Shown one piece after another: positions 34,306 to 43,042 of a DNA stretch of 64,000 nucleotides (within the stretch, counting starts at the first letter, position 1; each line of letters opens with the position of its first letter). Origin of the DNA: Halobacillus litoralis (lineage in GTDB: Bacteria; Bacillota; Bacilli; Bacillales; Halobacillaceae); assembly GCF_009856355.1 (NCBI RefSeq), contig NZ_WMEW01000001.1:744001-808000 (forward strand), written 5' to 3'. The notes beneath the pieces were generated by a model. It was not told the DNA's origin, did no database searches, and saw only the letters and a program-made list of their open reading frames with translations. The position numbers and the translations under genes are program-made.

Positions 34306-35208
34306 ATGATATTGGATTGTGCCATTATCGGTGGAGGGCCGGCGGGTTTAAATGCTGCCCTTGTATTAGGAAGAGCAAGGAGAAAAGTAGTTTTAATAGA
34401 CAGCAGCTCCCCGAGGAATGCTGTGACCCACGAATCCCATGGATTCATCACAAGAGATGGAGTGAAGCCCGGTGATTTTAGAGACTCAGCCCATGAGGAC
34501 ATAAGAAAATATCCCTCTGTATTATTCAATAACACAAAAGTGTCTCATGTAGAACAAGATCATAACCATCACTTTCGATTAACAACAGAGGATGGGAATT
34601 GTTACTACAGTCGTAAGATCATTCTTGCTACCGGATTAAAAGAAGAGCTTCCAGCTGTAAATCGAATCTCCGAGTTTTATGGGAAGAGTCTATTCAGCTG
34701 CCCCTATTGCGACGGATGGGAATTAAGGGACCTGCCACTGGTGTTGATTGCGGAAAGTAAAGCAGCCTACGATAAGGCGAAAATTGTCTCCAATTGGAGC
34801 GGTCAGCTGACGGTCTGCACAAACGGCCGGGACGTATTATCCGAAGAAGAGAAAAACACATTAAACAGGAAAGGAATACAAGTGAAGGAATCCCCCCTTA
34901 CAGCTCTGGAGGGAGAAGCGGGACAATTACAGAAGGTGACATTCGAAGATGGTACGGAAGCCGCTTGTAAAGGAGGCTTCGTTATTCCAAAAGTAGAACA
35001 AGCTTCGAATTTCGGGGAGAAACTCGGATTGGAACGGACGGAAAATGGAGGAATAAAGACAGACCATATGGGGAGGACCAGTGTTAAGCATGTGTATGCG
35101 GCTGGGGATACCTCTCAGGCCATAGCCCAGCTCATTGTAGCTGCTGCAGAAGGCAGTAAAGCAGCCATCGGTGTGAATCATGATCTAACCTTAGAAGATT
35201 TTGATTAA
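34306..35208 (+). CDS. Thioredoxin-reductase-like FAD/NAD(P) oxidoreductase
   Basis: Predicted 300 residues. FAD site CAIIGGGPAGLNAALVLGRARRKVVLID; redox CPYCDGWE near residue 133; late FAD motif HVYAAGDTSQAIAQLIVAAAEG. The usual NAD(P)-binding GxGxxG is replaced by VLIAESKAAYDKAKI, so the pyridine-nucleotide site is degenerate. ATG 34306 has GAGGTG eight bases before; GTG three codons earlier overlaps that site. Such proteins often sit beside Rrf2 regulators, as here. A dedicated electron acceptor is not visible. Confidence 0.85.
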   Translation: MILDCAIIGGGPAGLNAALVLGRARRKVVLIDSSSPRNAVTHESHGFITRDGVKPGDFRDSAHEDIRKYPSVLFNNTKVSHVEQDHNHHFRLTTEDGNCYYSRKIILATGLKEELPAVNRISEFYGKSLFSCPYCDGWELRDLPLVLIAESKAAYDKAKIVSNWSGQLTVCTNGRDVLSEEEKNTLNRKGIQVKESPLTALEGEAGQLQKVTFEDGTEAACKGGFVIPKVEQASNFGEKLGLERTENGGIKTDHMGRTSVKHVYAAGDTSQAIAQLIVAAAEGSKAAIGVNHDLTLEDFD

Positions 35209-35236
35209 AGCTTCAAAGGTGAAAATCTTCTCTGAC

Positions 35237-35275
35237 AAAAGTTCCGGTCCCCTTCGTGTGGGGCTGGAACTTTTT
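35237..35275 (+). terminator. Terminator
   Basis: AAAGTTCCGGTCCCC and GGGGCTGGAACTTTTT pair into a long stem with a 7-base loop and T-run. Confidence 0.88.
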
Positions 35276-35338
35276 CGGTTTACTACTCATAGCTGCCTTT
35301 CCGTTTGACCGCCTGATAGAGAAAACTTATTCTATATG

Positions 35339-35357
35339 ATAGATGACGAATATCTAT
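35339..35357 (+). promoter_or_regulatory. Candidate Rrf2 operator upstream of the Rrf2 gene
   Basis: ATAGAT-GACGA-ATATCTAT, sharing both half-sites with 34257-34284; autoregulation would be usual for Rrf2 proteins. Confidence 0.45.
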
Positions 35358-35375
35358 AAATAAGGATGATCACTT

Positions 35376-35822
35376 TTGAAATATACAAAAGCAACGAACT
35401 ATGCGCTTCATACCATTTATTTCCTTTCCTTGGTTCCTAAGGAGAAAGCTGTAAGTGTTAAGCCGTTAGCGGAAATTTTCAATGTCTCCCCAACATACCT
35501 TTCAAAAATCATTACGAAGTTAGTGAAAGCGGGGTATTTAGATTCAACCCCAGGGGTAAAGGGTGGTTACAAATTAGCTCAACCTGCTTCCGATATTACT
35601 TTTTTGGATATTATTCATACCATCGAAGGAAAAGCCGCTCTCTTCAAGTGTAATATTGATGGGGATTATCACGCCCCTGGCGAAGACCACTGTCTTATTC
35701 AAGAAGTGATGGATGAGGCAGAATCGAAGATGGAAGAATTACTGAACAATCGAACCATCGCTGATCTACCACCTCTGACGAATCAAAAGATTTTAAGTTA
35801 TATGGAGTCTCAGACGACTTAG
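35376..35822 (+). CDS. Rrf2-family transcriptional regulator, TTG start
   Basis: Predicted 148 residues. Winged helix-turn-helix (MKYTKATNYALHTIYFL then VSPTYLSKIITKLVKAGYLDSTPGVKGGYKLA), typical Rrf2. In the C-terminal part Cys in FKCNIDG and DHCLIQE could form a redox or metal sensor. The start is TTG 35376 with AAGGA nine bases upstream. It lies next to a thioredoxin-reductase-like gene with shared operator-like repeats, so it probably senses thiol or nitrosative stress; this is inference. YwnA-like would be the nearest B. subtilis comparison. Confidence 0.88.
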   Translation: MKYTKATNYALHTIYFLSLVPKEKAVSVKPLAEIFNVSPTYLSKIITKLVKAGYLDSTPGVKGGYKLAQPASDITFLDIIHTIEGKAALFKCNIDGDYHAPGEDHCLIQEVMDEAESKMEELLNNRTIADLPPLTNQKILSYMESQTT

Positions 35823-35930
35823 ACTTCTCATCGTAAAACGAATGAGCTGAAGACCGCTCGAAAGAACCCTTACCACTTTCAAGCGGTGAATCATTCTAAA
35901 CGCCCCGGTTAATTGTTTGAAAACCGCCAA

Positions 35931-35974
35931 TAAGAAGAGGCACTTCCATTCCATGTGAAGTGCCTCTTCTTTCT
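35931..35974. terminator. Bidirectional terminator
   Basis: AGAAGAGGCACTT and its complement make a perfect 13-bp stem with T-run on both strands, between the Rrf2 gene and convergent lrgB-like gene. Confidence 0.88.
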
Positions 35975-36007
35975 TATTCCATGCCCTCTTCATAAGGGAG
36001 GCCTTTT

Positions 36008-36688
36008 TCACATAAACAACAGGGTCAGGCCGGGAGCGATGATCGACACAATCACCGCACTCAGCACCATCGCCACCGTGCTGATCGATCCCTCCATCGT
36101 ATCGCGCTCCATCGAAGCGGATGTTCCGATGGCGTGGGAGGCGCTGCCCATGCCGACACCACGGCCGATCCGGTGGGTCAGCCCGCTCACTTTCAACACG
36201 AACGGGTGGATCAAAAGGCCGCCTATGCCGGCAATCATGACGAATACAGCTGTGAGCGGCATGACCCCTCCCGTCGATTCTGAAATCGACATCGCGACAG
36301 GCGTTGTCACTGATTTTGGAACGATCGAGTGGATGATCAGGTCACTGAACCCGGCCCATTTGCTGAGCAGCAGTCCGGAAACGATTCCAACCACCGCACC
36401 TATCACCGTTCCTGTCATAATCGGAACAAACATCTTTTTCAGGATATCCCGGAATTGATAGAGCGGGTACGCAAGCGCAACGACTGCGGGTCCGAGCAGA
36501 CGATCAATCCATTTTCCACCGGTCATATACGTTTCATACGGCAGATGAAAGACAAGTAGAATGATGACAATCAATGCAGTGGAAACGATGACGGGTGTGG
36601 TGTACAGCCGCCTGTGCCTGCGGTAGACGAACAGGGTCGCCAGGTAAATGGCAACCGTCATCACCATCATCAAAAGAGCGGTACTCAT
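36008..36688 (-). CDS. LrgB/CidB-family membrane protein
   Basis: Predicted 226 residues with about six to seven membrane helices. LrgB-family blocks: LLGPAVVALAYPLYQ, SIVPKSVTTPVAMSISES (usually highly conserved), GVGMGSASHAIGTS. Works with the small LrgA/CidA partner encoded immediately upstream; known members influence murein hydrolase activity, overflow metabolism or export of small acids such as pyruvate or glycolate. ATG 36688 overlaps the upstream stop by 4 bases (ATGA), indicating coupling. Confidence 0.93.
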   Translation of the reverse strand: MSTALLMMVMTVAIYLATLFVYRRHRRLYTTPVIVSTALIVIILLVFHLPYETYMTGGKWIDRLLGPAVVALAYPLYQFRDILKKMFVPIMTGTVIGAVVGIVSGLLLSKWAGFSDLIIHSIVPKSVTTPVAMSISESTGGVMPLTAVFVMIAGIGGLLIHPFVLKVSGLTHRIGRGVGMGSASHAIGTSASMERDTMEGSISTVAMVLSAVIVSIIAPGLTLLFM

Positions 36689-37050
36689 GCCTCCTCCCTC
36701 CTTTTGACGAGCGTCTGTGTGACGCGTCCGGAGACGGCCATAACCATTGCTGTGCTGAAGAGCCCAATGGCTATGAGCAGCAGGCCCTTCCCTTTAAACA
36801 CGTGGGCATAGCTGATAATACCGACGGTCGCCGGTATGAAAAAGAACGGCAGGTGGCGGATCATAAAGGCCACCCCCTGCTGAAGCAGTCGTTCCGGAAC
36901 AATTTTTAAAGATAAAAGTACAAACAACAGCAGCATGCCGATCACACTGCCCGGAATGAACAATCCAAGCACCTGCTGAATCCAGGATCCGGTAAGATAC
37001 AGCCCGTAAAGACCGGCGATCTGCAAGACGACAATGACAAATCTATTCAA
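36685..37050 (-). CDS. LrgA/CidA-family holin-like membrane protein, TTG start
   Basis: Predicted 121 residues, four membrane helices. Family core IPGSVIGMLLLFVLLSLKIVP and FFFIPATVGI. I choose TTG 37050 since AAGGA lies 6 bases before it; ATG 37086 is in frame but lacks a ribosome site. Forms a two-gene operon with the LrgB-type gene. Whether it is the Cid or Lrg (YwbH) type cannot be told; no LytR/LysR regulator is adjacent. Confidence 0.9.
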   Translation of the reverse strand: MNRFVIVVLQIAGLYGLYLTGSWIQQVLGLFIPGSVIGMLLLFVLLSLKIVPERLLQQGVAFMIRHLPFFFIPATVGIISYAHVFKGKGLLLIAIGLFSTAMVMAVSGRVTQTLVKRREEA

Positions 37051-37139
37051 CGTACATCCTTCTTTCCCATGGTTAGAATCTTTCATTATGATAACACTAT
37101 TTCAGGAAATACAGGTTACAAACCAGAGAAGGAAGCACT

Positions 37140-37325
37140 TCAGGATTGATTTTTATTCATCTCCGCAAATGCACGCTGGACAACGAACCGTACGATAAAA
37201 CCAGCGGCCAGCCCCGTACCCATTACGACAAAAATATTTTCCGAGAAAGACATCCCGGCGATCACCCCGATACACAGCGCTGCTCCTACCGCCAGTCCGA
37301 AAATGATCTGCTGTGCTTTATTCAT
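37140..37325 (-). CDS. Small two-helix membrane protein
   Basis: Predicted 61 residues from ATG 37325, which follows GGAGGGG. Two membrane helices (IIFGLAVGAALCIGVIAGM and NIFVVMGTGLAAGFIVRFVV) and a short polar end. No family recognised. It lies upstream of the lrgA-like gene in the same direction, but 90 bases apart. Confidence 0.7.
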   Translation of the reverse strand: MNKAQQIIFGLAVGAALCIGVIAGMSFSENIFVVMGTGLAAGFIVRFVVQRAFAEMNKNQS

Positions 37326-37434
37326 CTCCACCCCTCCCTCATACGTTCTACTAACGGTTTCCCTTATTTGGAAAACATACACACATATGCTCTAATGAAA
37401 AAAAGATAGATGAGTGAGGGAGGTTGAAAATGGA

Positions 37435-37635
37435 ATGAGAAAAATCGTTTCTATCATTGTTTTTCTTTTTTATCTTTCGGTTACTTGGAAAATCACCGGT
37501 GAGATTTGGGACAGATTCGTGCCTTTAAGCTGGAAAACGAACCTGATGGCTCTTCTGCTTGTGCCTTTCCTGATTGGTCTATCAATGGTATTGTCTTCGC
37601 TCACTTTGAAATGGAGCAGAACAAGCCGTAGTTGA
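37435..37635 (+). CDS. Small membrane protein
   Basis: Predicted 66 residues with two hydrophobic segments (IVSIIVFLFYLSVTW and NLMALLLVPFLIGLSMVLSSL). ATG 37435 is 13 bases from GGGAGG, longer than ideal; GTG 37414 is in frame but overlaps the ribosome site. Unknown function. Confidence 0.6.
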   Translation: MRKIVSIIVFLFYLSVTWKITGEIWDRFVPLSWKTNLMALLLVPFLIGLSMVLSSLTLKWSRTSRS

Positions 37636-37667
37636 TGACATCCTATCAAGCATAAAACATAAATGGC

Positions 37668-37699
37668 AAAAGGCCGCTCCTTCTCAGGAACGGCCTTTC
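37668..37699. terminator. Bidirectional terminator
   Basis: AAAGGCCGCTCC and GGAACGGCCTTT pair with one mismatch around a 6-base loop, between convergent genes. Confidence 0.85.
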
Positions 37700-37701
37700 A
37701 A

Positions 37702-38571
37702 TTATTTCTCCGCTAAAAATTCACGCATCAACCGGTTCACTTCCTCCGGTTTTTCAAGGTGCGGCGCATGTCCGACACCTGGGAAGCGGTGGATGGTCAG
37801 ATCAGACAGGTAGTCTTCCATCCCGTCGAGGTTGCTGTTTTCAAAGGCGGCGTCCGCATCGCCCCAGAACTGCAGCACCGGTTGATCAAACTGCTCATAA
37901 GGCAGCTGGACCGGCTGCTTCACATGCTCTTCAAACGGATAGAACGAAATCGCACGGTAATAGTTCAGCATCGCTTTCATAGCACCGGGCTGTTTCCACG
38001 CCTCTATGTACTTCTCGACCTCGGCTTCCGTCATCGCTCCTTTTTCCACAACCGGATCAAACAGCATCTGACGCAGCTTCTCTCCATCGTTGGCTAAAAG
38101 GCGCTCGTGGGAATCCGGGCGCTGAAAATACCCCATATAGCTCGACGCCTCCCGCTGTGCCGGGTTTTCAGCAAGCTCACGGCGGAACGTGTAAGGGTGC
38201 GGCGCGTCAAACATGATCAGTCTGCTGATGTATTCCGGACTGGAGTAGGCAAGCGTCCATGCGACCGCTCCGCCCCAGTCATGTCCGACGAGGATGCATT
38301 CCTTTTCCCCGAAGGCTTCAATCAGCTTTTTCACATCATCCACGAGGATCGACATGTCATAGGAGGAAACGCCCTCCGGTTTGTCCGACAGGTTGTATCC
38401 TCTCATATCGACAGCCACCACTTGATAATCCTTGGAAAACTCTTCGATCTGATGGTGCCAGTTATACCAGAAGTAAGGAAAGCCGTGCAGGAACAGCATG
38501 AGCTCCCCTTCCCCGGCTGTAACATAGTGCAGGTCAACGTCATTAATGGTTACGTAATCTTCTTTCCACAT
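37702..38571 (-). CDS. Alpha/beta hydrolase, epoxide-hydrolase/haloalkane-dehalogenase-like
   Basis: Predicted 289 residues. Oxyanion motif LFLHGFPYFWYNW; nucleophile Asp in VGHDWGGAVAW (Asp rather than Ser, as in epoxide hydrolases and haloalkane dehalogenases); catalytic His in FPGVGHAPHLEKPEEV. WGDAD carries the acid. Cytoplasmic, no signal peptide. ATG 38571 is 9 bases from AAAGGA; ATG two codons earlier (38577) is only 3 bases away. Natural substrate unknown. Confidence 0.88.
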   Translation of the reverse strand: MWKEDYVTINDVDLHYVTAGEGELMLFLHGFPYFWYNWHHQIEEFSKDYQVVAVDMRGYNLSDKPEGVSSYDMSILVDDVKKLIEAFGEKECILVGHDWGGAVAWTLAYSSPEYISRLIMFDAPHPYTFRRELAENPAQREASSYMGYFQRPDSHERLLANDGEKLRQMLFDPVVEKGAMTEAEVEKYIEAWKQPGAMKAMLNYYRAISFYPFEEHVKQPVQLPYEQFDQPVLQFWGDADAAFENSNLDGMEDYLSDLTIHRFPGVGHAPHLEKPEEVNRLMREFLAEK

Positions 38572-38708
38572 CGTCATCCATCCTTTCTGAACCTTCCATC
38601 ATCGAGACACATTACGCCTCTTGGATGAATTTCACAAACGAGAAGGCAGCAGATTTGGAAAATTAGGAATTAAAACCCAAGTAAAAAGGACTGTGTAGCA
38701 ACAGTCCT

Positions 38709-39710
38709 TCAGGCTTCTCTTTTTCCTTGTTTGGATTCCTGATAAAGCAGAAACAAAAAGTACGGGGCTCCGATCAATGATATGACGATGCCGGCCGGAA
38801 TCTCCAGCGGCTGCAGCACACTGCGCCCGATCGTATCCGCCAACAGGAGAAGAAAGCTTCCGACAAGAGCAGCTCCGGGCAGAACATAGCGGTGCTGGAG
38901 ACCGACAAGCTGCCTCGTAATGTGCGGACTGATGACACCGACGAAGCCGATCATCCCGACAGCCGACACACTCACGCCTGTCAGCAGGGTGCTCAATCCG
39001 AGCAGAAGCATTTTCATTTTTTCAACGGACACGCCGAGCCCCATGGCAATCTGCCCTCCCAGCTTCAAGGAGTCCAGGGTTTTCGTAAACAACAAGAGGA
39101 CAATGAGGATTCCGATGGTTATTGGGGCAAGTGTCAGCACCTGCTCCCATGTGCGGCCGAATAAACTTCCGTTCAGCCAGAGCAGGGACGTCTGGGCATT
39201 GGCATCGAGTTTCAAAAGACTGAGCTCGACACCGGAGCCGCAGAGGGCACTGACCGACACCCCGACAAGAGCGAGCCGAACCGGGTTGGCTCCATCTTTA
39301 TAAGCGAGGGCATAAACGATAAACGCTGCGGCCGCTCCTCCGATAAAGGCGGCCAGACTTACAGATGTCATCGACGTAGAGGGCAGAACACTCGCCGTAA
39401 CAAGCGCTGTGACTGCCGCTCCTCCGGAAACCCCGAGCGTATCGGGAGCAGCCAGCGAGTTGTTCAAAATCGTCTGCATGATCACACCAGCCACAGCCAG
39501 CGCCCCTCCCACCAGAATAGCCAGGACAATCCGCGGTGCCCGGTAGTTGAACACAATATATCTAAGGTCCGCATCCCCCTGACCGATCAGCATCTGCATG
39601 ATTTCCAGAGGAGGGATGAAAAAATCACCAATGCCGACGTTGACGATGGCGAGGATGAATACAGCCGCAGCCGTAAAGGTAAGGATGAATGTTGGATGAC
39701 GTCTCAGCAT
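38709..39710 (-). CDS. Iron-siderophore ABC transporter permease (FecCD family), second
   Basis: Predicted 333 residues with about nine to ten membrane helices. FecCD core: YRAPRIVLAILVGGALAVAGVIMQTILNNSLAAPDTLGVSGGA and GFVGVISPHITRQLVG. Together with the upstream permease forms the membrane heterodimer for ferric siderophore uptake. Third gene of the Fur-controlled operon; 15 bases after the preceding gene. No ATPase gene follows, so a shared ATPase encoded elsewhere (as YusV in B. subtilis) is likely. Confidence 0.95.
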   Translation of the reverse strand: MLRRHPTFILTFTAAAVFILAIVNVGIGDFFIPPLEIMQMLIGQGDADLRYIVFNYRAPRIVLAILVGGALAVAGVIMQTILNNSLAAPDTLGVSGGAAVTALVTASVLPSTSMTSVSLAAFIGGAAAAFIVYALAYKDGANPVRLALVGVSVSALCGSGVELSLLKLDANAQTSLLWLNGSLFGRTWEQVLTLAPITIGILIVLLLFTKTLDSLKLGGQIAMGLGVSVEKMKMLLLGLSTLLTGVSVSAVGMIGFVGVISPHITRQLVGLQHRYVLPGAALVGSFLLLLADTIGRSVLQPLEIPAGIVISLIGAPYFLFLLYQESKQGKREA

Positions 39711-39725
39711 AAAAGGGCTTCCTTT

Positions 39726-40715
39726 CTAACGTTGAGTCTTTCGGGCGAGATAAATGAAGTAAGGGGCACCAATCAAGGCTGTGACGATTCCGACAGGGGT
39801 TTCAGACGGGAAAGAAATGAACCGTGAGCCCACATCTGCCAGGACAAGAAGGGCCGCTCCGAACAAAGCACCTGCCGGAAGGACGAGCGCGTGGCTGGGT
39901 CCGACAAGGTAACGGACGATATGCGGAACAATGAGTCCGACAAATCCGATCGGTCCGGTGAAAGCCACCGACGCTCCTGCCAGAACGACGACGAGGAGAA
40001 TGACAGCGAATTTCTGAAGGCGCACCCGCTGCCCAAGACCACGGGCGACGTCCTCTCCAAGGGACATCACAGACAAGGCTTTTGACATGATGACAGCCGC
40101 AATGAGGCCGAGCGCCGTCAAAGGAAGAAGAATCTCCACATCCTCCCATGTAGAACCAGCCACAGTTCCTGTGAGCCAGACGAGAATCTGGTGAATCGAT
40201 TCCTCATTAAAAAGCAGGAGCGACTGCGTCCCGGAGGCAAACAACGACTGTATGACGACACCGACGAGGGCGATTTTCACAAGCATCCGTCCGCCCTGGA
40301 GAACGGCACTCATCAGGAAGATGACTCCGGCAGCAAGGGCTCCACCTAAAAAGCCGGCACCGACAAGGGAAAGCCCTGTCAGCGACGGCACGAAAAGAAT
40401 ACCGGCAACAACGAAAAACGAAGCACCAGCATTAATCCCAAGGACACTCGGAGAGGCCAGCGGGTTCTGAGTGAGACTCTGGACAAGCGCCCCGGCTACT
40501 GCCATGTTAGCTCCTACGAGAACCGTGATGATCAGACGAGGCAGACGCACATCGTATAAGACGAGCGCTTCATTCGTTGAACCACCTTCCCGCAGGAAGT
40601 GGACAAGTTCTTCGGTTGTAAAGGAGAAGGCGCCGACTTTCAAAGAAAACCAGGCCCCCACCAGCAATAATAAAAACGATGTTCCATATACAAGCAGCAT
40701 TTTCCTGACATGCAT
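39726..40715 (-). CDS. Iron-siderophore ABC transporter permease (FecCD family), first
   Basis: Predicted 329 residues, FecCD-type with about nine membrane helices. Conserved VRLPRLIITVLVGANMAVAGALVQSLTQNPLASPSVLGINAGA and GFVGLIVPHIVRYLVG loops contact substrate and ATPase. Middle gene of the operon between the binding protein and second permease. Confidence 0.95.
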   Translation of the reverse strand: MHVRKMLLVYGTSFLLLLVGAWFSLKVGAFSFTTEELVHFLREGGSTNEALVLYDVRLPRLIITVLVGANMAVAGALVQSLTQNPLASPSVLGINAGASFFVVAGILFVPSLTGLSLVGAGFLGGALAAGVIFLMSAVLQGGRMLVKIALVGVVIQSLFASGTQSLLLFNEESIHQILVWLTGTVAGSTWEDVEILLPLTALGLIAAVIMSKALSVMSLGEDVARGLGQRVRLQKFAVILLVVVLAGASVAFTGPIGFVGLIVPHIVRYLVGPSHALVLPAGALFGAALLVLADVGSRFISFPSETPVGIVTALIGAPYFIYLARKTQR

Positions 40716-40748
40716 GTACTCACCTACGATATCAAAGTTTAAATAGGA

Positions 40749-41687
40749 TCAATTCCCGGCGGCAAAGAGTTCTTTCATTTGGTCCATCCGCTCGTTGACT
40801 GCCGGAATACTGCGCCGGCGGGACCAATCATTGTGGTTCAGCTCAAACACACGGTCTTCCTTGACCGCTGTCAGCTGGTTCCAGAGCTTATCGTCCTGCA
40901 ATTGATCCTTCACAGATGGATCATCCTCGTTCTTCGTCAGAAGCAGCGTATCCGGATCGATTTTCAGAAGCTGTTCAATGGTCAGATCTTCAGATGTCTC
41001 CTCTTCGTTCTGGAGCGCATATTCCAGCCCTGCTTCTTCCAAGAAACTCGGCATGAAGAAGGAGGACGTCGGAGCTTCGAAGATATTGCTTTCTGTATAC
41101 TGCGCCTGCAGGACGTTTCCCTCCACGTCCTCAAGACTCTCCTTCAAATCCTTCCGCATCTCCTGGTGCTCATCGAGAAGCTCTTCTGTTTCATCTTCAC
41201 GATCGAGCGCTCTTCCAATCGTTTCTGTAGCCGTTAACACATCCTGATAATCGGCTGTATCGTTCACGACGGCCACGGTTGGGGCTATCGCACTCAGCTC
41301 TTCATAAATTGCCTCATGACGGTCCACATCCGCAATGATCACATCCGGCTGAAGCGTACGGATCAACTCCAAACTCGGCTCAGAGCGCGCGCCTACGGAT
41401 TTGTAGCCCTCGATAACATCCATCGTTGATTCGGCAATCCGTTCCGGGCGATCATCATCCGCAACTCCGACAGGCTTTATACCAAGAGCGGCCACCGTTT
41501 CTGTAACGCCAAGCTCCAGAGTGACGACATCTTCAGGGTTTTCCGGTACAGTTGTTGTCCCAAGCTCATGCTGGACCTCGATTCCCTGCGCTTCCCCGGA
41601 TGGTGCAGATTCTTCTTCCTGCTGCGAACAGGCGGCTGTAACGATAAGGATGAGAACGATCCCAACCCACTTCAACGACGACTTCAT
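40749..41687 (-). CDS. Iron-siderophore binding lipoprotein
   Basis: Predicted 312 residues. Lipobox VTAAC at Cys20, then an acidic linker and a two-lobed periplasmic-binding (FecB/FhuD-type) domain with LELGVTETVAALGIKPVGV and ELIRTLQPDVIIADVDRHE. It captures a ferric siderophore outside the membrane and delivers it to the two permeases downstream. Arg-rich SRRRSIPAVNERMDQM near the end fits hydroxamate or citrate-type binders in general, but ligand cannot be set. Fur box upstream. Confidence 0.95.
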   Translation of the reverse strand: MKSSLKWVGIVLILIVTAACSQQEEESAPSGEAQGIEVQHELGTTTVPENPEDVVTLELGVTETVAALGIKPVGVADDDRPERIAESTMDVIEGYKSVGARSEPSLELIRTLQPDVIIADVDRHEAIYEELSAIAPTVAVVNDTADYQDVLTATETIGRALDREDETEELLDEHQEMRKDLKESLEDVEGNVLQAQYTESNIFEAPTSSFFMPSFLEEAGLEYALQNEEETSEDLTIEQLLKIDPDTLLLTKNEDDPSVKDQLQDDKLWNQLTAVKEDRVFELNHNDWSRRRSIPAVNERMDQMKELFAAGN

Positions 41688-41709
41688 ATAACTTCCTCCT
41701 TATGTATAC

Positions 41710-41724
41710 TGATAATGATTATCA
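41710..41724 (-). promoter_or_regulatory. Fur box of the siderophore uptake operon
   Basis: TGATAATGATTATCA is a perfect match to the Fur 7-1-7 consensus, 22 bases before the binding-protein start. Confidence 0.93.
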
Positions 41725-41783
41725 ATGTTACACCACATCTGCGCGATCCTGCAATCGATATCTAAGAAAAAAAGCAGGAGGGC

Positions 41784-42893
41784 TCACACCAGGCGCCCTT
41801 CCCGCTTATCCTTGTACATCTTCTGATCCGCTGACGTATACAATTCCTCCATCGCCATGCCCTCTTGATAACAGGACCATCCATAGCTGAACTGAAGGTT
41901 TTGGATGAACGGATCCTGATCCGTTTTCAGCCGGGCAGACATTTCCTCCATATAGTCACTGACCGGCTGCTCCTCATCATGAAGCACCACCACGAACTCA
42001 TCCCCACCGAGCCGTGCCGGGAGCCCACGGGTTTTGAACGTTTTCTCCAATATCCCTGCAAATGCGATAAGCACCTGATCCCCCTGCTGGTGACCGAAAT
42101 GGTCGTTAATCTCCTTGAAATGATCGAGATCGATGAGAACGACCTTGAAAGGCTGCTTGGTTTCGATCAAATGGCTGAGGTAGATTTCATAGCTCTGTCT
42201 GTTATAGAGCTTTGTAAGGAAATCCTGTTCGGAAGTGGTCGACTCAAGAAACGTGTAGGCAGCAAGAATCCCGAGCACGATCGAGGTCCACGAAAAGTAC
42301 AGCTTGGAATCGAGCAGCTGGACCATCATGCCGCCAATCGGAAGCGCAAAGAAAATGGTGAAAATCCAGTACGTCGACCGGCTGACTCTTGATTTGTTTT
42401 TGATCAATAACCGGAACATCGTCACGTAGATGCCGGCAAGGATGAGGTAGTGAATTTCTTTGAGCGGACCGCTGCTGAAGCTGTTCGCCTCAGGGTCCAC
42501 ATCAAAATAAACAGGGTGGAAGACATTGATCAGAAGAACAACGAACGTGAAAATCGTCATGTGCTGATAAAACAGCTTCTTATACACACGAGAAGGAGAT
42601 TTGAAGAGGTGATAATCGACATACGAAAGCATCAGGCCGCCGAGGAGAGGGCCGATGAGAAACAAACCGAAATTTGTCCAGTATTCCAGCAGATAGGCTC
42701 CGGAAAAAAGCTTCCGGTCGAAGATCCACGTGAGCGGTTCAAGGATGACAGCCGCTGAAGTGGCCGCCATAATCATCCGGAGCAGGCGCTTGCCGAAGCT
42801 TTCCACTTTCGATTTCGTTCTCATAATGACATACAGAACAGCCAGACAAAGCAGCGCAAATACGTTCAACTGGAACTGTACAAAATCGTCCAT
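41784..42893 (-). CDS. Membrane-bound diguanylate cyclase (GGDEF)
   Basis: Predicted 369 residues. N-terminal half (~1-200) has about six to seven membrane helices; C-terminal GGDEF domain (~205-369) has intact ARLGGDEFVVVL and the metal/GTP-binding FLTKLYNRQSYE and VLIDLDHFKEINDHFGH. It should make cyclic di-GMP. The product-inhibition I-site (RxxD five residues before GGDEF) reads KTRG, so feedback inhibition is probably lost. Input signal unknown; monocistronic. GGAG lies ~8 bases before ATG 42893. Confidence 0.93.
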   Translation of the reverse strand: MDDFVQFQLNVFALLCLAVLYVIMRTKSKVESFGKRLLRMIMAATSAAVILEPLTWIFDRKLFSGAYLLEYWTNFGLFLIGPLLGGLMLSYVDYHLFKSPSRVYKKLFYQHMTIFTFVVLLINVFHPVYFDVDPEANSFSSGPLKEIHYLILAGIYVTMFRLLIKNKSRVSRSTYWIFTIFFALPIGGMMVQLLDSKLYFSWTSIVLGILAAYTFLESTTSEQDFLTKLYNRQSYEIYLSHLIETKQPFKVVLIDLDHFKEINDHFGHQQGDQVLIAFAGILEKTFKTRGLPARLGGDEFVVVLHDEEQPVSDYMEEMSARLKTDQDPFIQNLQFSYGWSCYQEGMAMEELYTSADQKMYKDKREGRLV

Positions 42894-43002
42894 CCATCTG
42901 CTCCTCTTTTCCGGTGCCTTTCATGGTGCTTTCCGCTTATTTTTTTATATCATACTCTGAAATCCCCCCATCGTCAAAACATTATAATGAACAAAAGGAT
43001 AG

Positions 43003-43033
43003 AAAAAGGCACCCTCCTGACCTGAAAGGTGCC
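43003..43033 (-). terminator. Terminator of the hydroxylase gene
   Basis: AGGCACC and GGTGCCT pair around a 14-base loop; minus strand continues with TTTTTC. Confidence 0.65.
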
Positions 43034-43042
43034 TCACTCTTG

